Source of the DNA: Streptosporangium roseum DSM 43021
GTDB taxonomy: Bacteria; Actinomycetota; Actinomycetes; Streptosporangiales; Streptosporangiaceae
Length of the DNA stretch: 64,000 nt
Direction of reading: 5' to 3'
Assembly (NCBI RefSeq): GCF_000024865.1
Contig: NC_013595.1
Location: 6,820,001 to 6,884,000 of the forward strand
How positions within the stretch are numbered: the first letter of the stretch is position 1; the number at the start of each line of letters is the position of its first letter. Below, in pieces: positions 9,457 to 16,316 of the stretch. Made by a program: the position numbers and the translations under genes. The notes under the pieces are model-generated. The model searched no databases. It was not told the DNA's origin and saw only the letters and a list, made by a program, of their open reading frames with translations.

Positions 9457-10440
9457 CTAGGTACGGCGGCGCACCGAGATGAGGCGCTGCAGCAGGATGA
9501 AGACCAGCAGGAGCAGACCGATGAAGATCTTGGTCCACCAGGAGCTGAGCGTGCCCTCGAAGCTGATGATCGTCTGGATCAGGCCCAGGACGAGCACGCC
9601 GAGCACGGTGCCGAACAGGTAGCCCGAACCGCCGGTCAGGAGCGTGCCGCCGATGACGACCGCCGCGATCGCGTCCAGCTCCATGCCGACCGCGTGCAGG
9701 CCGTACCCCGACAGCATGTAGAGGGAGAGCAGCACGCCGCCGAGCGCCGAGCAGAAGCCGCTGATCGTGTAGACCGCGATCTTCGTCCTGGCCACCGGCA
9801 GGCCCATGAGCAGCGCCGACTGCTCGCTCCCACCGGTCGCGTAGACGTTGCGGCCCAGGCGGGTGTAGTGCAGCACGTAGGCCGCGACGAGGACCACCAC
9901 CAGCGCGATGACCACGCTCGGCGAGACGGACATGCCGCCCGGCAGGTCGACGCGGGCCTGGGCGAGGGCGGTGTAGGTCTCGTCGGTGATGGAGATCGAG
10001 TCGGTGCCGATCGTGTAGCACAGGCCCCTGGCCAGGAACATCCCGGCCAGCGTCACGATGAACGGCTGGATCTCGAAGTAGTGGATGATGCAGCCCATCG
10101 CCCAGCCGAGCGCCGCGCCGATGGCCAGCACCAGCGGGATCACCGCCGCCGGCGGCCAGCCCTGGTCCGTGACGAGGCTCGCCGAGATCATCGTCGACAG
10201 CGCGACCACCGCGCCGACCGACAGGTCGATGCCGCCGGTGAGGATCACGAACGTCATGCCGACCGCGACGACGAGCAGGAAGGCGTTGTCGATGAAGACG
10301 TTGAGGACGATCTGGCCGGTGGCGAAGCTGTCGTAGCGGACGCCGCCGGCGACGAACATCGCGACGAACAGGCAGGCGGTCACCAGGACCGGGATGTATT
10401 TCCTCGGGACCGCGCGGCGGCCGGTGACAAGGACGCTCAC
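9457..10440 (-). CDS. Sugar ABC permease, YjfF-like
   Basis: 327-residue inner-membrane permease of the ribose/galactofuranose (BPD_transp_2) class, with about 9-10 helices. Signatures include AVGMTFVILTGGIDLSVGAV near residues 55-75 and AIAAVVIGGTLLTGGSGYLFG in the second half. The GTG start overlaps the stop of the preceding permease gene by 4 bp. In the E. coli ytfQRT-yjfF system two different permeases form the channel, and the same two-permease arrangement is present here. Linkage to araBDA suggests L-arabinose, probably the furanose form, as substrate. Confidence 0.85.
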   Translation of the reverse strand: MSVLVTGRRAVPRKYIPVLVTACLFVAMFVAGGVRYDSFATGQIVLNVFIDNAFLLVVAVGMTFVILTGGIDLSVGAVVALSTMISASLVTDQGWPPAAVIPLVLAIGAALGWAMGCIIHYFEIQPFIVTLAGMFLARGLCYTIGTDSISITDETYTALAQARVDLPGGMSVSPSVVIALVVVLVAAYVLHYTRLGRNVYATGGSEQSALLMGLPVARTKIAVYTISGFCSALGGVLLSLYMLSGYGLHAVGMELDAIAAVVIGGTLLTGGSGYLFGTVLGVLVLGLIQTIISFEGTLSSWWTKIFIGLLLLVFILLQRLISVRRRT

Positions 10441-11483
10441 GCCGGGACCTTCACCTTCTCCTCGGCCGCCGGTGGCGCCGTCACCGGGCGTCTGCGGCGG
10501 TGGAAGACCTTCTCGCGGAAGGCCGGGGACTGGAGCAGGCACACCACGGTGACCACGAGCGCCTTGAACAGCAGCGTCGTCTCCGGAGGCACGCCGATCG
10601 AGTAGATCGTGGTGGTCAGCGTCTGGATGATGAGCGCGCCCAGCACGGTGCCGCCGAGCGAGAACCGGCCCCCCGCCAGCGAGGTGCCGCCGATGACGAC
10701 GGCGAGGATGGCGTCCAGCTCGATCCAGAGACCGGCGTTGTTGCCGTCGGCGCTGGAGACGTTCGAACTGATCATGAGCCCGGCGATGCCCGCGCACAGC
10801 GCGGCGAACGTGTAGACCGCGATGATCACGCCGCGTGAGCGGATGCCCGCCAGGCGGCTGGCCTCCGCGTTCCCGCCGACCGACTCGATGAGCAGGCCCA
10901 GGGCCAGGCGCCGGGTGAGCGCCGCGGTCAGCGCGAGGACCGCCAGCACGATGAGGATGCCGAACGGCAGCGTGAGCCAGTAGCCGCCGCCGATGAGCTT
11001 GTACGGCCCGCTGTTGACGGTGATGATCTGGCCGTCGGTGATGAGCTGGGCCAGGCCGCGTCCCGCGACCATGAGGATCAGCGTCGCGATGATCGGCTGG
11101 ATGCCGACGCCCGCGACGAGGAAGCCGTTCCACACCCCGAGGACCAGGGAGAGCACGAGGGCGAGGCCCGCGGCCGCGACCACGCCGGAGACGGCGTTCT
11201 GATCGTCCATGCCGCTGATCCGCAGGCAGGCCAGGGCACCGGTGATCGACACGACCGAGCCGACCGACAGGTCGATGCCGCCGGTGGCGATGACGAGCGT
11301 CATGCCGAGTGCGACGAGGATCAGCGGCGCGCCGAACCGGACGATGTCGATCAGGCTGCCGTAGAGGTGGCCGTCGCGCATCTGGACGGCGAAGAAGTTG
11401 TCGGTGAACAGCAGGTTGGTCAGCAGCAGCGCGGCCAGGATGACGGCGGGCCAGAGAAGCCGGTGCCTGAGGACGGTGTTCAT
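10437..11483 (-). CDS. Sugar ABC permease, YtfT-like
   Basis: 348-residue permease paired with the YjfF-like protein. It carries ALGMTLVIATGGIDLSVGSV near residues 50-70 and ILAVVIGGTSLAGGRFSLGG later, the paired GGIDLSVG and IGGTSLxGG signatures of this permease class. It has a basic cytoplasmic C-terminal tail. Its ATG overlaps the ATPase stop by 4 bp (ATGA) and its own stop overlaps the next gene by 4 bp (GTGA), so stoichiometry is probably set by translational coupling. Confidence 0.87.
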   Translation of the reverse strand: MNTVLRHRLLWPAVILAALLLTNLLFTDNFFAVQMRDGHLYGSLIDIVRFGAPLILVALGMTLVIATGGIDLSVGSVVSITGALACLRISGMDDQNAVSGVVAAAGLALVLSLVLGVWNGFLVAGVGIQPIIATLILMVAGRGLAQLITDGQIITVNSGPYKLIGGGYWLTLPFGILIVLAVLALTAALTRRLALGLLIESVGGNAEASRLAGIRSRGVIIAVYTFAALCAGIAGLMISSNVSSADGNNAGLWIELDAILAVVIGGTSLAGGRFSLGGTVLGALIIQTLTTTIYSIGVPPETTLLFKALVVTVVCLLQSPAFREKVFHRRRRPVTAPPAAEEKVKVPA

Positions 11484-12991
11484 GCGCGGGCTCCGCTCGC
11501 GATCGTCTCCATGAGGACGTCGGTCGTGAGGTCGTCGTCGTTGTCCAGCTCGGCGACCAGCCTGCGGTCGCGCAGCACACCGATCTTGTGGCTGAGCCGC
11601 AGCACCTCCTCCAGCTCGGCGGAGATGAACAGCACGGCCATGCCGCCGTCGGACAGGGAGGCGACCAGGCGCTGGATCTCGGCCTTGGCGCCGACGTCGA
11701 TGCCCCGGGTGGGCTCGTCGAGGATGAGCAGGCGGGGTTCGAGGATGAGCCAGCGGGCCAGCATCACCTTCTGCTGGTTGCCGCCGCTGAGGTTCCTGAT
11801 CAGCTGCTCGGGGTTGGCCGGGCTGATCTTCAGCACGGAGACGTACTTCTCGACCAGCTCGTCCTGCCTGCGGCGCGGGATCGGCCGGCTCCAGCCGCGT
11901 GCCGCCTGCAGGGCCAGGATGAGGTTCTCCCGCACGGTGAGGTCGGGGATGAGCCCCTCGGCACGGCGGTTCTCCGAGCAGAAGGCGATCCTGTGGTTCA
12001 TGGCCGCCCGCGGGGTGCGCAGGCTCACCGGCCGACCGTCGATCTTGAGGGAGCCGGTGCCCGCGTGGTCGGCGCCGAACAGCAGACGGGCGATCTCGGT
12101 GCGCCCGGAGCCGAGCAGCCCGGCCAGGCCGACGACCTCGCCCTCGTGGATGGTGAGGGTGAACGGCTCGACGGCCCCGGCCCTGCCCAGATCCTCGGCC
12201 TCCATCAGGGCTTTGGTCTCCCGGGCGAGAGGCTTGCCCTCCAGCTTCTCCAGGTCGGCGAGCTCGCGGCCGATCATCTTGCCGACCAGCTCGACCTGGC
12301 CGAGCTCGCTGGTGAGGTGCTCGCTCACGAGCCGGCCGTTGCGCAGGATCGTCATGCGGTCGGAGATCTCGTAGACCTGGTCGAGGAAGTGCGAGACGAA
12401 CAGGATCGCGATGCCCTCCTCCTTGAGCTTGCGCATCACCCGGAAGAGCTGGGCCACCTCCCCGGTGTCCAGGCTGGAGGTGGGCTCGTCCAGGATCAGC
12501 ACCCGGGCCGAGATGTCCACAGCCCTGGCGATCGCAACCATCTGCTGCACGGCCAGCGAGTAGGCCGACAGCGGTGCCGACACGTCGATGTCGAGCTCCA
12601 GCCGGGCGAGCAGCTCGGCGGCCCGGCGGCGCATCCGGCCCCACTGGATCCGGCCCAGGCGGCGCGGCTCGCGGCCGATGAAGATGTTCTCCGCGACCGA
12701 GAGGTTCGTACAGAGGTTGACCTCCTGGTAGACGGTGCTGATCCCGGCCTGCTGGGCGGCGAGCGGACTGGCGAAGGCGACCTTCTCGCCGCCCAGTTCG
12801 ATCTCTCCGGCGTCGATGTCGTAGACACCGGTGAGGACCTTGATGAGGGTCGACTTCCCGGCGCCGTTCTCCCCCATGAGCGCGTGCACCTCTCCCGGCA
12901 GCAGCCGGAAGTCGACGCCGGAGAGCGCCTTCACGCCGGGGAACTCTTTGCTGATCCCGCGCATCCGCAGGATCGGGACGGGTGCGGCCAT
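11480..12991 (-). CDS. Sugar ABC ATPase with two ATP-binding domains, YtfR-like
   Basis: 503-residue tandem ABC ATPase powering the importer. The first domain has Walker A GENGAGKST (about 38-46) and Walker B VLILDEPTSSLD. Its signature motif is degenerate, with SLAVQQM in place of canonical LSGGQ, as in this family. The second domain has a degenerate Walker A, GLLGSGRTE, an intact LSGGNQQK signature and LLILDEPTRGIDVG. This asymmetry is normal for RbsA/XylG/YtfR proteins. Four-base overlap with the downstream permease. It is 58 bp downstream of the binding-protein gene. Confidence 0.92.
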   Translation of the reverse strand: MAAPVPILRMRGISKEFPGVKALSGVDFRLLPGEVHALMGENGAGKSTLIKVLTGVYDIDAGEIELGGEKVAFASPLAAQQAGISTVYQEVNLCTNLSVAENIFIGREPRRLGRIQWGRMRRRAAELLARLELDIDVSAPLSAYSLAVQQMVAIARAVDISARVLILDEPTSSLDTGEVAQLFRVMRKLKEEGIAILFVSHFLDQVYEISDRMTILRNGRLVSEHLTSELGQVELVGKMIGRELADLEKLEGKPLARETKALMEAEDLGRAGAVEPFTLTIHEGEVVGLAGLLGSGRTEIARLLFGADHAGTGSLKIDGRPVSLRTPRAAMNHRIAFCSENRRAEGLIPDLTVRENLILALQAARGWSRPIPRRRQDELVEKYVSVLKISPANPEQLIRNLSGGNQQKVMLARWLILEPRLLILDEPTRGIDVGAKAEIQRLVASLSDGGMAVLFISAELEEVLRLSHKIGVLRDRRLVAELDNDDDLTTDVLMETIASGARA

Positions 12992-13049
12992 GCGGCGTCC
13001 ACCTTCCTCGACGGGGGACGGGTCGCTCCGGGAAGCGGCCCGTCGGCGA

Positions 13050-14027
13050 TCAGTACTGGCGGCTCGGCAGGGCTTCCTTGGCCTGCTCCTGCGTGAAGGT
13101 GGTCTCCTCCGTCACGACGCGGGCCGGGATGCTCTCCCCCTTGACGGCCTTCGCGGCCAGGTCCATCAGCTGGGGGCCGAGCAGCGGGCTGCATTCGACG
13201 ATGTAGCTGATCTTGCCGTCGGCGAGGGCCTGCATGCCGTCCTTGACGGCGTCGATCGTGATGATCTTGATGTCCTTGCCGGGCACCTTGCCCGCGCCCT
13301 CGATCGCCTCGATGGCGCCGAGACCCATGTCGTCGTTGTGCGCGTAGAGCACGTCGATGTCCGGGTTGGCCTTCAGGAAGGCCTCCATGACCTCCTTGCC
13401 CTTGGCGCGGGTGAAGTCGCCGGTCTGCGAGGCGATCACCTTGAACTTGGGGTCGGTCCCGATGGCCTCGGCGAAGCCCGCCTTGCGGTCGTTGGCCGGC
13501 GCCGAGCCGGTGGTGCCCTGCAGCTCGACGATGTTCACCGGATCCTTGGTGTCCTTGAACTCCTCGGTCAGCCATTTGCCGGCCTTGCGGCCCTCCTCGA
13601 CGAAGTCCGAGCCGAGGAAGGTCTTGTAGAGGCTGGTGTCCTTGGAGTCCACGGCCCGGTCGGTGAGGATGACCGGGATAGCGGCGTTCTTGGCCTCCTT
13701 GAGCACGGTGTCCCAGCCGGACTCCACGACCGGCGAGAAGGCGATGACGTCCACCTTCTGCTGGATGTAGGAGCGGATGGCCTTGATCTGGTTCTCCTGC
13801 TTCTGCTGCGCGTCGGAGAACTTCAGCGTGACTCCGGCGGCCTCCGCAGCCGTCTGGACGGACTTGGTGTTGGCGGTGCGCCAGCCGCTCTCGGCGCCGA
13901 CCTGGGAGAATCCCATCGTGATCTTGCCGTCGCCGGCGGAGCCGCCCGACCCGCCGTCGCCGCCGCATCCTGCCATCGTCATCGTGACGGCGCCGGCCAG
14001 CAGCAGCGCCGAGATCCTCTTGAACAT
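13050..14027 (-). CDS. Sugar-binding lipoprotein, YtfQ-like
   Basis: 325-residue solute-binding lipoprotein. The signal peptide ends in a lipobox with Cys about 20 (TMAGCGG). The mature part starts GFSQVGAESGWR and contains DAQQKQENQIKAIRSYIQQ, PVVESGWDTVLKEA and ILTDRAVDSKD. These closely follow E. coli YtfQ, the galactofuranose-binding protein, more than AraF or XylF. D-galactofuranose and L-arabinofuranose share ring geometry, so an arabinofuranose ligand is plausible beside araBDA. It is the first gene of the operon and has an operator-like site about 35 bp upstream of its start. Confidence 0.88.
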   Translation of the reverse strand: MFKRISALLLAGAVTMTMAGCGGDGGSGGSAGDGKITMGFSQVGAESGWRTANTKSVQTAAEAAGVTLKFSDAQQKQENQIKAIRSYIQQKVDVIAFSPVVESGWDTVLKEAKNAAIPVILTDRAVDSKDTSLYKTFLGSDFVEEGRKAGKWLTEEFKDTKDPVNIVELQGTTGSAPANDRKAGFAEAIGTDPKFKVIASQTGDFTRAKGKEVMEAFLKANPDIDVLYAHNDDMGLGAIEAIEGAGKVPGKDIKIITIDAVKDGMQALADGKISYIVECSPLLGPQLMDLAAKAVKGESIPARVVTEETTFTQEQAKEALPSRQY

Positions 14028-14061
14028 GGTGGGGGGTCCTTTCCTCCTGTGAGCGTCCTAC

Positions 14062-14075
14062 TGGGAGCGCTAACA
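14062..14075. promoter_or_regulatory. LacI-type operator upstream of the binding-protein gene
   Basis: TGGGAGCGCTAACA, a half-diverged 14-bp palindrome. One half matches the TAACA arm of the other sites in this locus. The other half (TGGGAGCG) is the arm found in CelR-type operators (TGGGAGCGCTCCCA, established for Thermobifida). It lies 35 bp before the start of the ytfQ-like gene, where it would block the operon promoter. Confidence 0.6.
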
Positions 14076-14185
14076 TCGCCGCGGTGAATCCGGCGCTCTC
14101 CCGCTTTCCTTCTCCGCACTGCTCCGCCCGTGACGCGCTCTCCGCCCGCGCACGGCTCCGCTTCCGTTCCGGTACCACTCTGTGG

Positions 14186-14227
14186 GGCTGGTTCTGTACG
14201 GCTGGTTCGGTACGGCTAGTTCTGCAC
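14186..14227. repeat. Three 14-bp direct repeats at the lacI 3' end
   Basis: Three adjacent units of the form GGCT(G/A)GTTC(T/G)G(T/C)AC: 14186-14199, 14200-14213 and 14214-14227. The last unit covers the regulator gene's stop codon and final residues. The unit length is not a multiple of three. It may be slippage-generated; no protein-binding role can be shown. Confidence 0.6.
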
Positions 14228-15262
14228 GTTTCCGTACGGCCGGCGCGAGGGCGAGGCGCTGGCCCTGGCGACGAACTCGGGTGGCACGACGAGACGTTCG
14301 CGCGCGAGCGGCCCGTCCGCTTCGATCTGCCTCAGGAGCACCTCGATGCTGCACCTGCCCACGGCCCCGAAGTCCTGCCTGACGGTGGTGAGAGGAGGGG
14401 AGAAGAACTCCGACTCCGGGATGTCGTCGAAACCCACGACGCTCATCTGCTCGGGAACCCGTACCCCCTCCTCGGCCAGCGCCCGCAAGACGCCGAGCGC
14501 CATCTGGTCGTTGGCCACGAAGACCGCGGTGACGTCGCCCGCCATCGCGGCCAGCCGCCGGCCCGCCACGTAGCCGGAACGCGGGCTCCAGTCGCCGTCC
14601 AGCGGGTCGGGGACCGGGCGCCCGGCGGCGGTCAGGACGTCGCGCCAGCCGGCGATCCGCCCCTCGGCCTCCAGCCAGTCCGAAGGACCGCTGACATGCC
14701 AGACCGTGTCGTGGCCCATGTCCAGGAGATGTTCGGTGGCCATCCTGGCGCCCGCGACCTGGTCGACGCTGACCACGGAGATGTCCCCGGCGTGTCCGCC
14801 CTCCACGGCCACGACGGGAATGCCCGCGGGCAGGTCGTCGAGGGCCTGGGCGGCCGAACGCTGCGGCGCGACCACGACGATGCCGTCCACGCCCTGGTCG
14901 GCGAGGTAGTCGAGCGCGTCGCGCACACCCGCCCTGTCGATGGTCCGCAGGCTGACGATGCTCACGAAGTAGCCCGCCGTCCTGGCCGCCTGCTCGATGC
15001 TGTAGACCGTGCTGGCCGGGCCGTAGAGCGTGGTGTCGAAACTGACCACCCCCAGCCTGCGTGAATGCCTGGTCACCAGGGCGCGGGCGACGAAGTTGCG
15101 GCGGTAGCCCAACTGGTCGATCGCCGCCAGGACCCGGGTGCGGGTCTCGGCGCGGACGTTCGGGTGGTCGTTGAGCACCCGGGAGACCGTCTGGTGTGAC
15201 ACGCCCGCCACCCTGGCGACATCGGCCATCACGGGAGGGCGGCGCTCCGAGGTCGATCCCAC
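14216..15262 (-). CDS. LacI-family transcriptional regulator of the arabinose locus
   Basis: 348 residues. The N-terminal LacI helix-turn-helix is at about residues 12-32 (MADVARVAGVSHQTVSRVLN) with a following hinge helix. A periplasmic-binding-protein-like effector domain follows, with VANDQMALGVLRAL, MSVVGFDDIPES and LTTVRQDF. GTG start with GAGAGGA 7 nt upstream. It lies directly upstream of and codirectional with the importer genes. Identical operator-like 14-mers lie in front of this gene and on the araB start, so autoregulation plus control of the sugar genes is likely, with arabinose or a derivative as inducer. It is functionally AraR-like but a LacI protein, not a GntR/LacI hybrid. 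Confidence 0.92.
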   Translation of the reverse strand: MGSTSERRPPVMADVARVAGVSHQTVSRVLNDHPNVRAETRTRVLAAIDQLGYRRNFVARALVTRHSRRLGVVSFDTTLYGPASTVYSIEQAARTAGYFVSIVSLRTIDRAGVRDALDYLADQGVDGIVVVAPQRSAAQALDDLPAGIPVVAVEGGHAGDISVVSVDQVAGARMATEHLLDMGHDTVWHVSGPSDWLEAEGRIAGWRDVLTAAGRPVPDPLDGDWSPRSGYVAGRRLAAMAGDVTAVFVANDQMALGVLRALAEEGVRVPEQMSVVGFDDIPESEFFSPPLTTVRQDFGAVGRCSIEVLLRQIEADGPLARERLVVPPEFVARASASPSRRPYGNVQN

Positions 15263-15404
15263 AGGTTGCTCCTCTCCCGGCTGCTTTCCCGGCTCCGACT
15301 TTCCCGGTCGGGCTCCCCCGACCAGGCCTTCCCTGCCGAACTGTCCGGCCGGGAGGGTCCCGGCCGAGGTCCCCGGCTGGGGGTTTTACCGGCTTGGGCA
15401 AGAC

Positions 15405-15418
15405 TGTGAACGTTAACA
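15405..15418. promoter_or_regulatory. LacI-type operator upstream of the lacI gene
   Basis: TGTGAACGTTAACA, identical to the araB-start site when that is read along araB. It lies 142 bp before the regulator's GTG start, within its probable promoter region, and suggests negative autoregulation. Confidence 0.65.
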
Positions 15419-15529
15419 AAGCCTCCCGTCAAGGACCCGCCCGGTCACGGTCCGGTCACGCGAAACGCCCCGTCAACGCCCTATTGACGTGGCGGCACAT
15501 CAGGTTCTTAACTGTTGGCCGTTCTCCGT

Positions 15530-15543
15530 TGTTAACGCTCACT
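15530..15543. promoter_or_regulatory. LacI-type operator, divergent side
   Basis: TGTTAACGCTCACT, matching the locus consensus at most positions. It starts 31 bp from the next site, about three helical turns, so paired binding on one DNA face is possible. Confidence 0.5.
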
Positions 15544-15560
15544 TCGCCGCCAAGCCTTTT

Positions 15561-15574
15561 TGTTAACGCTAACA
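15561..15574. promoter_or_regulatory. LacI-type operator, best palindrome
   Basis: TGTTAACGCTAACA, the most symmetric member (reverse complement TGTTAGCGTTAACA). It is on the side away from lacI, facing the plus-strand arabinofuranosidase remnant, which suggests a former divergent transcription unit under the same regulator. Confidence 0.65.
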
Positions 15575-15824
15575 AAATGCCGAGGAGCCCTCCATGCGGG
15601 AAGAAAGACCTGGTCACCGGTCTTATGCGCGACACCGGTCGCCGACCTGCTCGCAGGACAGACCGCATCGGCCGGGCCGCCGGACCGATCCCCCAGGGCA
15701 CGGCCGTCGACCGGAAGGAGGTCAAGGGCGCCTTCACCTCCGGCTTCGCCCCCGGGACCGGCCCTCCCCCGGGCAGGGCTCCCGGTCCGACCGGAGGTGG
15801 GACTCCGCCCGCGGCCAGAGGGCC

Positions 15825-15914
15825 GACCTGGTCGACGAGCACTACCACCACAACAGCCCCGAGTGGTTCCTGGCCGACAACCACCGCTACGACTCCTACG
15901 ACCGCAACGGGCCA
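15825..15914 (+). pseudogene. Fragment of a GH51 alpha-L-arabinofuranosidase gene
   Basis: Thirty codons translate as DLVDEHYHHNSPEWFL followed by HRYDSYDRNGP. This is the DEHYY..PEWFL...RYDxYDRxGPK region near the catalytic domain end of GH51 arabinofuranosidases, as I recall the family. Flanking DNA (15575-15824 and 15915-16316) has no clear match in any frame, and the frame after GP does not continue into the expected KVFVGEY. It is therefore a relic of a gene once expressed divergently from lacI. Arabinofuranosidase would have supplied arabinofuranose to the neighbouring importer. The rest of the 15575-16316 gap shows no supported gene. Confidence 0.6.
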
Positions 15915-16316
15915 AGCCGTCCATCGCGACGTCGAGCACCACCGTCACCCTGGTGATGAAACCCGCGTAACCGGACACGTCCGATGACGCGGAGGTCGCC
16001 CCTTCCACAACAGGGATGAGCCGCCCGTCCGAAGAGGCGGCTCCCGGCACAGGAGATCGACGGCCTCCGGGGGAAAACGAGTGAAACGTTATCCCCGGCG
16101 AGGAGATGTACCAACAGGATGCACCAAGCGGAGGCGTCGCCATCGGACGGAGGCCGACGATGGTAAAGAGCTCGCAGGAAGCCGCTTTCCCCCTGTTCAA
16201 GGCCGTGACTCCGGACAGGCGGATGAGGATGGCCGGTCGCCTGAGTCCGAGATCCGACCAGCTCCCGCCGGCGGAGGCCGTCCATGCGACCCGGACGCCG
16301 GAGCGGAGGGCGTCGC

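Noticed and set aside
8989..9482. Plus-strand frames opposite araB
   Set aside because: Shadow frames; ribulokinase on the minus strand is unambiguous.
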